Assembly (NCBI GenBank): GCA_009711825.1 | Contig: VEMY01000019.1 | Coordinates: 1 to 64,000, forward strand | Direction of reading: 5' to 3' | Length of the DNA: 64,000 bases | From: Bacillota bacterium | Lineage (GTDB): Bacteria > Bacillota > Proteinivoracia > UBA4975 > VEMY01 | Shown here: in pieces, positions 16,784 through 24,041 of the stretch | Numbering within the stretch: position 1 is the first letter of the stretch | Layout: every line of letters begins with the position of its first letter | Notes under the pieces: model-generated | Told to the model about the DNA's origin: nothing | Seen by the model: only the letters and a program-made list of their open reading frames with translations | Database searches by the model: none | Made by a program: the position numbers and the translations under genes

Positions 16784-17704
16784 ATGTGGACAATCATAAT
16801 TCCGTTAATCGCAGGCTATGTTCTGGCCGCTAAAAAACCGGCGCTGGTCGCCCGGCTGCCAGTAAATATCCTGACCAATATCAGCCTGGTGCTCCTCTTG
16901 ACAGTGATGGGCGCCCGGATTGGCGCCGACTCGGAGGTGGTTGGGCAAATCACCCGTATCGGTCTCCAGGCCTTTGTCCTCGCCTGGGCCACTGTCATCG
17001 GCAGCGTCCTAATCTTGTACCTGCTCCAATTCTGGTTACGACGGCGTCTCCAGGTTGAGCCAGGTGACAGTCAGCCCGAAAGTGCCACCGGCAGCAGTTA
17101 CGGCCTTACAATAATGCTCCTCTGCTCAGTGGCCCTGGGCATCGGCCTAGGCATTCTAGTTATACCCGAAACAGTGCTCCCTGTCCTCACCACCCTCACA
17201 ACCTGGGTTCTGAGCCTCTTGCTTCTGGCCATCGGTCTTGACCTGGGCCTGGCCGCCGGCGTGTTTGGCAGCCTCAAACGGCTGGGAGCGCGGATCATCC
17301 TCATTCCCGCCGGCATCATTGTCGGCAGCATCGTCGGTGCAGTAGCGGCTGTGGCTCTGTGGAATATCCTGGCCTGGAATGAGGCCGCTGCTCTGGCTTC
17401 GGGCTTTGGCTGGTACAGCCTCTCCTCAGTGCTGATTGCCGAGCTCCACAGCCCCCTCCTGGGCGCCATGGCCTTTATCATGAATGTGTTCCGGGAGCTG
17501 ATTGCCATCGTGTTTACACCGCTTGTTGCCAGACTCTTTGGCCCGATTCCCTCTCTGGGTCCGGCCGGGGCTACGGCCATGGATGTGCTGCTGCCAGTGA
17601 TTGCCAAGGGAACCGGCAGGGAATATGTGCCCCTGGCCTTTTTCTCTGGCGCGGTGCTTTCCTTGTCGGTGGCGCTGTTCATCAACATTTTCATGGGTTT
17701 CTAA
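16784..17704 (+). CDS. lysO: Lysine exporter LysO family protein (306 aa)
   Basis: Member of the LysO/DUF340 family, which exports lysine and toxic analogues. About eight hydrophobic segments can be seen, with conserved phrases TNISLVLLLTVMGARIGAD in the N-terminal half and NEAAALASGFGWYSLSSVLIAELHSPLLGAMAFIMNVFRELIAI, GATAMDVLLPVIA and GREYVPLAFFSGAVLSLSV in the C-terminal half. Length is close to the 299 aa of the E. coli protein. Many Firmicutes split this into two genes; here it is one chain. The ATG at 16784 follows AGAGGTGA with 6-nt spacing; a GTG at 16775 is too close. A decayed copy lies immediately upstream. Confidence 0.88.
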   Translation: MWTIIIPLIAGYVLAAKKPALVARLPVNILTNISLVLLLTVMGARIGADSEVVGQITRIGLQAFVLAWATVIGSVLILYLLQFWLRRRLQVEPGDSQPESATGSSYGLTIMLLCSVALGIGLGILVIPETVLPVLTTLTTWVLSLLLLAIGLDLGLAAGVFGSLKRLGARIILIPAGIIVGSIVGAVAAVALWNILAWNEAAALASGFGWYSLSSVLIAELHSPLLGAMAFIMNVFRELIAIVFTPLVARLFGPIPSLGPAGATAMDVLLPVIAKGTGREYVPLAFFSGAVLSLSVALFINIFMGF

Positions 17705-17719
17705 GTGACTGCCACAAAT

Positions 17720-17757
17720 AGACCACCTCTCCCGCGAGTGAGGTGGTCTTGTTGTTT
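17720..17757. terminator. Terminator between lysO and the GH127 gene
   Basis: Ten-base-pair stem AGACCACCTC (17720-17729) with GAGGTGGTCT (17740-17749), then TTGTTGTTT on the plus strand. It lies between convergent genes and may serve both. Confidence 0.75.
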
Positions 17758-17761
17758 ACGG

Positions 17762-20035
17762 TCATACGTCCCAGGTGATTCGGAAATATACGTGGTAAGG
17801 CTCGCGATTGATGAGTGCCAGGGGGACAAAGTCGATACCCCGGTATCTGAACGCCAACTCGCCTACCCTTTCAAATGTTGCTTCCAGAGGCTGCCCCTTG
17901 GTGGCGATGGTCAACATTTCCTCGCCCGCATCAAGTGCAGCCAGCACATAGGGACCATACAGCAGCGAAGCCAGTTCCGGGACGTCCGGACTCGGCTCAC
18001 TGTGCAGCGAATAGCTAATAGCGATTGTCACGGTGTTGTCGTGCCACTCTCGCTCCAGGGTAAAGTACCCGTCAATCAGCGGCGGGTTGACCGGTCGACC
18101 ATCAATCTCTATGGCTACCCCCTGCGACCAACCGGGCTTGCGCAGGCGCAGGGCAAACAGACCCTTTCCAGATACTCTTAGCTCAAACTGGCCTTCGCCC
18201 TCGCCGGAGGCCAATTGAATTTTTACTCCCTTTTGCCCCCAGTCAACCTGGGAGGGGACATACATGTTTACGAACAGGTTGTCCTCATTCCAGGCGTAAA
18301 TCGACTCGTGGTATTTGAAATGGTTTTCCAACCCGGTGCCGTGGCAGCAGGTATTCTCTGTAGTATCGAAGGATTTGCGGGAGCCGGGGGCCAGGGGCAT
18401 AAAATACGTGCTGCCGGCAGTCGGGCCACCGGGGTCGCCACTGGCCAGGATATGGTTGTACATGGCCCGTTCGTAATACTCCATGTACTTGGCATCGGGC
18501 TTATAGGCATAGAGCTCCCGGGTCAGCTTCAACAAATTGTAACTGGCGCAGGTTTCCGCTGTTTTCTGGGTAAGCAGCCTGCCGATACAATCAGGTTGCC
18601 TGAACATCTCTGTTTCGCCGGTGCCGCCGATGCTGTAGATATGAGCGCTGGTAACAAGCTGCCAAAAGTTGTTGGCGATATCATAGTATTTCTTGTCACC
18701 CGTGGCAGCGAAAAGCTTGATAGCGCCGATTACCTGGGGAATATGCTGATTGGCATGGAGGGTACCGAGGGTGTCGTACTTCTGCTCCATGGGCAAAAAC
18801 AGCTTGATGTTATCAAATAACCTTGCCGTGCGCAGGTATTTTTTATTGCCGGTTATCGTATAAAGATCGGTCATAACTTCATTCATGCCGCCAAATTCCC
18901 CGGCAATATAGAGGGACCACATCTTTTCTCGCTGCGGCTTTGGCAAGCGGCTAAGCCGGTTGTCCACCCAGTCTCCGAGCCCAATATAAATGTCCAGGGC
19001 ATCCTGATTCCCCGCCAGCTGGTAACAGTCCCTCAGGCCGGCGAGAATCTTATGCAATGTGTAGTAGGGCGCCCAGATTGTCGGGTATGTTGTATATTCC
19101 TCCAGCTTATCAAACTGTTCCTCCGAATAAGCGCTTAAAAATCCGGAGGCGTATTTGTCAGTCATCGCCGCCTGGCATGTCTTCAGCTCGCTAAGCATAT
19201 AGTCCAACTTATCCTTAATCCGAATATTGCCGCTGGTTGCCCAGGCCAGGGCCAGGGCAGACAGATAGTGACCGGTGGTATGCCCGCGCAAATTGCCCTG
19301 GGGGGCATCCCAGCCTGTCATCGACGGTGCTCCTAGAGTATCCAACCCGGCCGCAACGCGGAAACTATAGAGCATTTGGTCATCATTTACCCCCAGCAGA
19401 TACTCCAGCACCCGGTCCCGGGCCCTGGCAAAAGGAGTGTCGGGCGCCAAGACAACCTGGTCAGGCAGAAAATAATTAATCTGTTTGCTGGTATCGGCCC
19501 GGGGTGGCTCACTGTCGGTGAAAGTAATCCGGGCGGTGGCCACAATTTCACTGCCAGCTACGGCGCCTTTGACGGTAATAGCGCCCTGGCTAAGTTGGGT
19601 AGCAGTGACGGCTTGCCAGGTTACTGGCGCAACTGTATAAGCGCCGCTATCGTTTTCGACGACCACCACCGAAGGTAGTTCCGGTAAGGAACCTTTTAGC
19701 GCTGTAACGGCCACAGGAAATGCGCGAACCGGCCGGGACAGGTCTTCCTCTTCCAACACATTTACCGCAAACACCTTGCTTTCAGAATATCCGGCGTAAC
19801 TGGCCGTGACCACCAGCTCAACGGTTCGGTCGCCAACACCCAGAGCTGGTCTGGTTACTTTCCCTGCGTGGCTGACAAACAGTGTGTGCCGGGAAAACCA
19901 AGTAAGCTCGGAACCCCGCTCACCGCGAGCAGGCAGGTTCAAATCTGAATCGACGGTGGCCAGATTTCCGAGGTAAATTGTTGCCAAGTCTGATTGCACA
20001 ATCTCCTTGTCGGCATTTTGCTTCATTTCGTTCAT
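17762..20035 (-). CDS. Glycoside hydrolase family 127 (DUF1680), beta-L-arabinofuranosidase-like, with N-terminal Ig-like domains (757 aa)
   Basis: Residues about 10-95 are an atrophied bacterial Ig domain (SELTWFSRHTLFVSHAGKVTRPALGVGDRTVELVV), residues about 100-175 another Ig-like domain, and from about 190 a GH127 (alpha/alpha)6 barrel. Zinc and catalytic residues known from the Bifidobacterium enzyme HypBA1 are recognisable: Glu and Cys in AETCASYN and the Cys-Cys pair in TENTCCHGTGLENH, of which the first Cys is the nucleophile. So a zinc-thiolate arabinofuranosidase or related activity is expected. There is no signal peptide although Ig-like domains usually sit outside the cell. ATG at 20035; the ribosome binding site is weak, and the ATG at 20026 is an alternative. 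It stands alone, without transporter or other sugar genes. Confidence 0.85.
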   Translation of the reverse strand: MNEMKQNADKEIVQSDLATIYLGNLATVDSDLNLPARGERGSELTWFSRHTLFVSHAGKVTRPALGVGDRTVELVVTASYAGYSESKVFAVNVLEEEDLSRPVRAFPVAVTALKGSLPELPSVVVVENDSGAYTVAPVTWQAVTATQLSQGAITVKGAVAGSEIVATARITFTDSEPPRADTSKQINYFLPDQVVLAPDTPFARARDRVLEYLLGVNDDQMLYSFRVAAGLDTLGAPSMTGWDAPQGNLRGHTTGHYLSALALAWATSGNIRIKDKLDYMLSELKTCQAAMTDKYASGFLSAYSEEQFDKLEEYTTYPTIWAPYYTLHKILAGLRDCYQLAGNQDALDIYIGLGDWVDNRLSRLPKPQREKMWSLYIAGEFGGMNEVMTDLYTITGNKKYLRTARLFDNIKLFLPMEQKYDTLGTLHANQHIPQVIGAIKLFAATGDKKYYDIANNFWQLVTSAHIYSIGGTGETEMFRQPDCIGRLLTQKTAETCASYNLLKLTRELYAYKPDAKYMEYYERAMYNHILASGDPGGPTAGSTYFMPLAPGSRKSFDTTENTCCHGTGLENHFKYHESIYAWNEDNLFVNMYVPSQVDWGQKGVKIQLASGEGEGQFELRVSGKGLFALRLRKPGWSQGVAIEIDGRPVNPPLIDGYFTLEREWHDNTVTIAISYSLHSEPSPDVPELASLLYGPYVLAALDAGEEMLTIATKGQPLEATFERVGELAFRYRGIDFVPLALINREPYHVYFRITWDV

Positions 20036-20160
20036 CTCATATCAATCCTTTACTTTTACGGCTAAGTCTTAGTTCATTTTCTGCGGGCTTATTTCCTGCT
20101 TATGTAAGCGACGCTTGCACCAGATTCGAGATGACTGTAAACTTAATGGCAAGTACAGGA

Positions 20161-20230
20161 AAAGGAGGTGGACAGCATTCAAGTTAATCATATTACCCTG
20201 TCCACCGGGAGAACTACCTACTAATCCCGG
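20161..20230. other. Overlapping inverted repeats upstream of the FeeM-like GNAT gene
   Basis: GGTGGACAG (20167-20175) pairs with CTGTCCACC (20198-20206), and CCGGGA (20205-20210) with TCCCGG (20225-20230). The two hairpins share bases at 20205-20206, so they exclude each other partly. A ribosome-binding-like AAAGGAGG (20161-20168) precedes them without a good start codon. The rest of the 20040-20255 interval shows nothing I recognise. It could be a leader or a divergent regulatory region. Confidence 0.3.
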
Positions 20231-20255
20231 TGAGTACCATTAAGGATGTGTACAC

Positions 20256-21077
20256 ATGCTTCAGGAACTGAAATCAAGAGAGTTTCACCGCATTCGTCCC
20301 CTTCTGACCGGCGAGCAGGTTAACCTGGAGATTAGAGCAATTGCCGCCACCAGCAGTCCAGGCTGGATTTTCGTGGACGACCGGGTCAACCCCCAAACGG
20401 CACTGGTCTTCTCTCACGGCCAATCTGGCTTTTACTTTACAGGCCGGGAGAACAATCCCCGCTTTGAGGCGGCACTAGTCCAAACGATAGAAAATCTCCG
20501 TCCCCGTTTAGCTGAAATGGGTATCCACGACTTCGAGTTCTCCGGCACCAGTGAAGAATGGGAGCTGGCGTTGGAACGGATTTTTGTCGGTAAAGACCTT
20601 GAAAAATTTACGCAACATGTTTACTTGTTCCCCGACCTCCGGCAGGTTCAGTTGGCTGAAACCCGCCCGGCTGAGAATTTCCAGGTCACGGCAATCAGCA
20701 GAGAATTGCTCGCTAGCCCAGAAATTGATACCAGCTACATTGAAAAAAACCTCCTCGACTGGTGGGAGTCTCTGGACAATTTTCTGGACCAGGGTTACGG
20801 ATATTGTGTTATTTGCGAAGGGAAGACGGTGGCCCTGTGCTTTGCCAGTTTTGTGGAAGATAGCAACTGGGCGCTGGGGGTCTACACCCAGGCAGAGTAC
20901 CGTAAACGAGGCTTTGCCTGGGCGGCAGGTCTTAAAATGATAAAGTACTGTCAGAAACACAACATTGCGCCTTACTGGGACTGCATGGGGGATAACATCC
21001 CCTCTCGGCGCCTTGCGAAGAGCCTCGGCTTCTCCTTGGCCTTTAAATACCAAGTCTATGGCTTTCGATTCATTTAA
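20256..21077 (+). CDS. GNAT acetyltransferase with N-terminal extension (273 aa)
   Basis: Resembles the GNAT_acetyltran (PF12746) group: an N-terminal half of about 140 residues without the acetyl-CoA site, then a GNAT core with the P-loop-like segment TQAEYRKRGFAWAAGLKMIKYC (about residues 212-233) and a C-terminal WDCMGDNIPSRRLAKSLGF. The conserved phrase YGYCVICEGKTVALCFASFV is also typical. The ATG at 20256 follows AAGGA by about 9 nt. Monocistronic or co-transcribed with bioY (82 nt apart). Substrate unknown. Confidence 0.8.
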   Translation: MLQELKSREFHRIRPLLTGEQVNLEIRAIAATSSPGWIFVDDRVNPQTALVFSHGQSGFYFTGRENNPRFEAALVQTIENLRPRLAEMGIHDFEFSGTSEEWELALERIFVGKDLEKFTQHVYLFPDLRQVQLAETRPAENFQVTAISRELLASPEIDTSYIEKNLLDWWESLDNFLDQGYGYCVICEGKTVALCFASFVEDSNWALGVYTQAEYRKRGFAWAAGLKMIKYCQKHNIAPYWDCMGDNIPSRRLAKSLGFSLAFKYQVYGFRFI

Positions 21078-21158
21078 GCAACCGCCTGCGCCCAGAATGA
21101 CTGGCGGCGCCGCTTCTGCTATCATTAGCATAGAAGCTACACAGACGTGGAGGGACAA

Positions 21159-21683
21159 ATGAAAGCGATAGATATTGTGCGGCCGGCTCTGCTTGCCGCC
21201 CTGACGGCAGCGCTGGCGTATATAATTATCCCCTTACCCTTCTCCCCGGTTCCGGTTACCTTGCAAACCTTGGGTGTTATGCTGGCGGGAGTAGTCCTCA
21301 CCCCTCACCAGGCGGCCCTGGCCATGGGCGTATATGTTTTGCTGGGTGCCATTGGCGCGCCGATTTTTTCCGGTGGAACCGCGGGACTCGGCACCCTCCT
21401 GGGGCCAGCCGGCGGCTACCTGGTTGGATTTGTGCCCGGCGCGGCGCTTATTGCCATTATTAGGGGGAATGATGGCCGCATAACCCGGCTCACAACCGCA
21501 GTCATAACCGGTGGTCTGTTGGCGATTTACCTTCCTGGCACACTGTGGCTCAGTTATGTTACCGGCATGGGGTTCACTGCAGCACTTACCGTTGGCACTC
21601 TCCCATACATCCCTGGTGACCTACTGAAAGCGCTGGCCGCAATCGCTTTGGGCAACCGTCTTAAGCACACCCGGTTTCGGTAA
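21159..21683 (+). CDS. bioY: Biotin transporter BioY, S component of an ECF transporter (174 aa)
   Basis: Membrane protein with six hydrophobic segments. BioY hallmarks are FSPVPVTLQTLGVMLAGVVL near residue 30, YVLLGAIGAPIFSGGTAGLGTLLGPAGGYLVGF in the middle and PGDLLKALAAIALG at the end, which is the helix that contacts the ECF module. It binds biotin with high affinity and uses the shared EcfA/A'/T energising module encoded elsewhere, or works alone. The ATG at 21159 follows GGAGGG. No biotin biosynthesis genes or BirA box were seen nearby. Confidence 0.93.
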   Translation: MKAIDIVRPALLAALTAALAYIIIPLPFSPVPVTLQTLGVMLAGVVLTPHQAALAMGVYVLLGAIGAPIFSGGTAGLGTLLGPAGGYLVGFVPGAALIAIIRGNDGRITRLTTAVITGGLLAIYLPGTLWLSYVTGMGFTAALTVGTLPYIPGDLLKALAAIALGNRLKHTRFR

Positions 21684-21730
21684 AGAATTTGGCCAATGAT
21701 AAATCTGCACAAGTTTATAGCCACATTGAT

Positions 21731-21753
21731 AGGCCCGGCATCAGCCGGGCCTT
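21731..21753. terminator. Terminator after bioY
   Basis: Nine-base-pair stem AGGCCCGGC (21731-21739) with GCCGGGCCT (21744-21752), loop ATCA. T run weak. It lies between convergent genes (bioY and the DUF2812 gene). Confidence 0.65.
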
Positions 21754-21796
21754 AATGTATAGCATTTTCTTCGTCCATACCCTTGCCATCCCAACA

Positions 21797-22936
21797 TCAG
21801 CTGCGGGCAATAGTCCTTCTTACCCGAAGATAATAGCTTATTGTCAGAGCAATGAATAACCCAAACTCAATTAGCCCTATTGCCAATATGATGTAAAAAA
21901 CCGTGTCTCCTGACCGTATTCCATGCTCCATATGATGTCTAAATTGGTTGATCAGCATAAGGAGAAACAAAACAAACGGTATCACGCAGAGTGAATTAGT
22001 CGCGGCCACCCGCTTTGCGTGCCTTAGTATGTCAGTGTCTTCACTGTAGAATTGGGAGGGTTGCTGCTCATATTCCTGGGACCAGAATGACCATTTCCCG
22101 GGATAATTCTTTCTTGTATACAGCAGGTTCCAACCATTATCCTTGTGCAAATCGTAATAGCCCTCATCCAACGAGCGCTAATAATCGACACTATACTTTA
22201 CCTTTCTGGGACTACCCTTTTCAAACCAAAAACTTCTGGCATAGCTTCCAACCTGTACAAGGTTATAACCTTGCTCTTCCATAGTTTCAAGCCATTGTTC
22301 CAGTTTATCGGGGGAATATACCCAGAAATAGTTGCGCTTTTTAATCACATTTGCTGTGCTATTCGGGTCTTTTATCTGTTCCTTAACTCTTTCACCGAGG
22401 TTCCGATTAGATCTAACTAATGCAATACATGTGTAGATTATCCCTGACCAAAAGGCGATCCCTGCTAAGAAAATAAGCGGCGTAAGAACCCACCACGGAC
22501 TTGGGACAATGGTTATAGGTGTGCTAATATAAGCCATGAAACCAAGCAAAGTGAGTTGAATGGACAAATTTACGGCCCCGTAAATAAGTATGATTGAACA
22601 TAGTAGCAGCAACCAATTATTTCTTCTGATTAGTCCAGTACGCACGGGGTAGGTCTTAAGCTCATTAGGCGGTTCTTCATTGACAATTACATACCATTTA
22701 CGCTCACCAAATACCTTGGTCCACCCACTGTTTATCAACGTTTTGGGTAGTGCATAATTTGGCCCCTCACAGCCAATTCGGTAAGTAAGCTGCCTTGGGC
22801 TCCCCTCTTGAAAACTGAACTGGCGGGTGAGCAGGTTTACCGCAACAAAGTGAAGTCCCTTTGCCGACATGGCCGCAAGCCACTTCTCGGTCTTCTGCAC
22901 ATCCAAACTCCAGAATAGCTTTACCTTTTTAATCAA
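21797..22936 (-). pseudogene. DUF2812 membrane protein interrupted by an in-frame amber codon
   Basis: A single open frame from 22936 to 21797, broken only by TAG at 22180-22178. Upstream part: DUF2812 domain (KTEKWLAAMSAKGLHFVAV...), two or three membrane segments and the start of a second DUF2812-like domain ending in KVKYSVDY. Downstream, in the same frame: RSLDEGYYDLHKDNGWNLLYTRKN and two more membrane segments. DYQRSL would be the natural join, so CAG to TAG is the likely change. The TTG at 22936 follows GAGGTGGGG and overlaps the PadR gene end. PadR-DUF2812 gene pairs are common in Firmicutes. Function unknown. A one-base sequencing error would also explain the stop. Confidence 0.8.
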
Positions 22937-23261
22937 TGAACCCCACCTCATTTTCGGTTGCATTATGATATAACTCTTTGATTCGCCGAATCTCGGCTAG
23001 TATAAGTTTTTTACCGATGTCCGTTATCTCGTAAATTGTCCTACGTTCCTCATCAGCGAAAACCGTAATAATTCCATCCCGTTGCATCTTGGTCAGGGTC
23101 CCATAAACCGTGCCGGAGCCCAACCGAATTCGTGATTCTGTTAACTGCTCTACATGCTTGACAATCCCGTAGCCATGGCGTGGCTCCCCCAGGGACAAGA
23201 GGATATAAAAAGCTGTTTCAGTCATGGGTAAATATGTTTTCAGGATTTTATCCAGGCTCAT
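22929..23261 (-). CDS. PadR family transcriptional regulator (110 aa)
   Basis: Winged-helix repressor of the short PadR subtype: MTETAFYILLSLGEPRHGYGIVKHVEQLTESRIRLGSGTVYGTLTKMQRDGII contains the helix-turn-helix and the conserved GTVYGTLTKM recognition element, with a C-terminal dimerisation helix. The ATG at 23261 follows GAGGG by about 8 nt and gives the typical MSLDKILKTYLPMTE start. It overlaps the DUF2812 gene by a few bases, so the two are translated together. A 13-bp palindrome just downstream of its promoter is the likely operator. Confidence 0.9.
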   Translation of the reverse strand: MSLDKILKTYLPMTETAFYILLSLGEPRHGYGIVKHVEQLTESRIRLGSGTVYGTLTKMQRDGIITVFADEERRTIYEITDIGKKLILAEIRRIKELYHNATENEVGFID

Positions 23262-23286
23262 TTCAATCACCCTCGCGTTATGATAT

Positions 23287-23342
23287 GTCACACTGTGACC
23301 AATTGTGCCATTACTATATCACGCCGCGACATAAGTGGTCAA
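23287..23342 (-). promoter_or_regulatory. padR promoter and candidate PadR operator
   Basis: On the minus strand, TTGACC (23342-23337), 18-bp spacer, TATAGT (23318-23313). About 8-20 nt after the predicted start lies GTCACA-C-TGTGAC (23287-23299), a perfect palindrome with one central base. Its position fits repression by PadR. Confidence 0.6.
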
Positions 23343-23371
23343 GATAATTTTCTGGAGTGTGCCAATAACAA

Positions 23372-23400
23372 CAGCCACCGGGGACGGGCCCCGGTGGCTG
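23372..23400. repeat. Strong GC-rich palindrome in the padR/XRE divergent region
   Basis: Twelve-base-pair perfect stem CAGCCACCGGGG (23372-23383) with CCCCGGTGGCTG (23389-23400), loop ACGGG. It lies between divergent promoters rather than after a gene and lacks a T run. The GGGGACGGG centre recalls the dispersed GGGGAC-core repeats seen elsewhere, so a REP-like unit is as likely as a terminator. Confidence 0.45.
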
Positions 23401-23402
23401 AC

Positions 23403-23465
23403 ATGTAAAACGGTCTTTACATTTTACCAGCATACAGCTATAATAATGTAAAGACCATTTTACAT
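23403..23465 (+). promoter_or_regulatory. Promoter with two mirror-image operators (membrane protein/XRE operon)
   Basis: TTTACA (23416-23421), 17-bp spacer, TATAAT (23439-23444). Around it are two arms, 23403-23423 and 23445-23465, inverted copies with one mismatch in 21. Each arm is itself a palindrome ATGTAAA-N6-TTTACAT, one covering the -35 and the other the transcription start. This is the arrangement of two dimer sites for a repressor, most simply the XRE regulator encoded second in the operon. Confidence 0.8.
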
Positions 23466-23481
23466 TACGGAGGTGTACTAC

Positions 23482-23721
23482 GTGTCTTTTTTCAAGAAGC
23501 TGGGATTCAGACGGTCGGATGAGCTTGATCTGCACATTGCATTTCTGTCGATGCGTGTTGCCTGGGTTTTTACAACGATTGCTCTCTTGGCCTGGACACT
23601 CCAGGAAGTAATCAGCACCGGTCAATTTGGAGTCCAGGGCATTATCTTCTTCCTCTCCCAGACGGTTTTCTGGTCATCAAATCTATACTACACCAAAAAA
23701 TTCAGCGCCGATGGAGAATAA
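23482..23721 (+). CDS. Small membrane protein, two transmembrane segments (79 aa)
   Basis: GTG start at 23482, 7 nt after GGAGGT. Hydrophobic stretches at about residues 20-43 (FLSMRVAWVFTTIALLAWTL) and 50-68 (GVQGIIFFLSQTVFWSS). It overlaps the following XRE regulator by 11 nt. This pairing of a small integral membrane protein with a short helix-turn-helix protein is common in Firmicutes; the membrane partner is usually annotated as DUF2178-like or hypothetical. It may control or sequester the regulator, but nothing in the sequence proves this. Confidence 0.75.
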   Translation: MSFFKKLGFRRSDELDLHIAFLSMRVAWVFTTIALLAWTLQEVISTGQFGVQGIIFFLSQTVFWSSNLYYTKKFSADGE

Positions 23722-23899
23722 GCTCAAGCAATATCGACAGCAGCGAAAGTTGACCCAGGCAGAGCTGGCTGAAGCGGTGGGCGTGACCCGCCAGACAATC
23801 ATCGCCGTCGAAAACAACAAGTACGCCCCGACCCTGCGCCTGGCCCTAAAAATTGCAGCTTATTTCGACGTCTACGTAGAAGAGATTTTTAAACTGTAA
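23711..23899 (+). CDS. Short XRE-family regulator, YozG-like (62 aa)
   Basis: Almost entirely a helix-turn-helix domain: LKQYRQQRKLTQAELAEAVGVTRQTIIAVENNKYAPTLRLALKIAAYFDVYVEEIF. The QAELAEAVGVTRQTIIAVEN stretch is the classic HTH_3 motif. The ATG at 23711 lies within the end of the membrane protein gene, so translation is coupled. No sensing domain is present. It probably binds the two ATGTAAA-N6-TTTACAT sites at its own promoter. Confidence 0.9.
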   Translation: MENKLKQYRQQRKLTQAELAEAVGVTRQTIIAVENNKYAPTLRLALKIAAYFDVYVEEIFKL

Positions 23900-24041
23900 A
23901 CCCTAACCGAAAGCCAGGGTCTTATAGAATAAAAGATATGTCCCCGCAGGCTAATATGACACATCGCAGTCATGTATTCTGTGCTAAGTTCTAGAGAGTA
24001 AGAGCGAAAACTCTGCTAAGCATATGAGGGGAGGAATACTT

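Noticed and set aside
17098-17694. Minus-strand open frame of 198 codons within lysO
   Set aside because: Rich in Arg, Pro and Ala in the pattern expected of an antisense frame of a membrane protein gene.
20508-21158. Minus-strand open frame of 216 codons opposite the GNAT gene
   Set aside because: Opposite a clear GNAT gene with good start signal; its translation shows no known motif.
21797-22936. Pyrrolysine or selenocysteine explanation for the in-frame TAG
   Set aside because: No PylS or tRNA evidence is in the window and other genes use TAG only as normal stops. A nonsense mutation or error is simpler.
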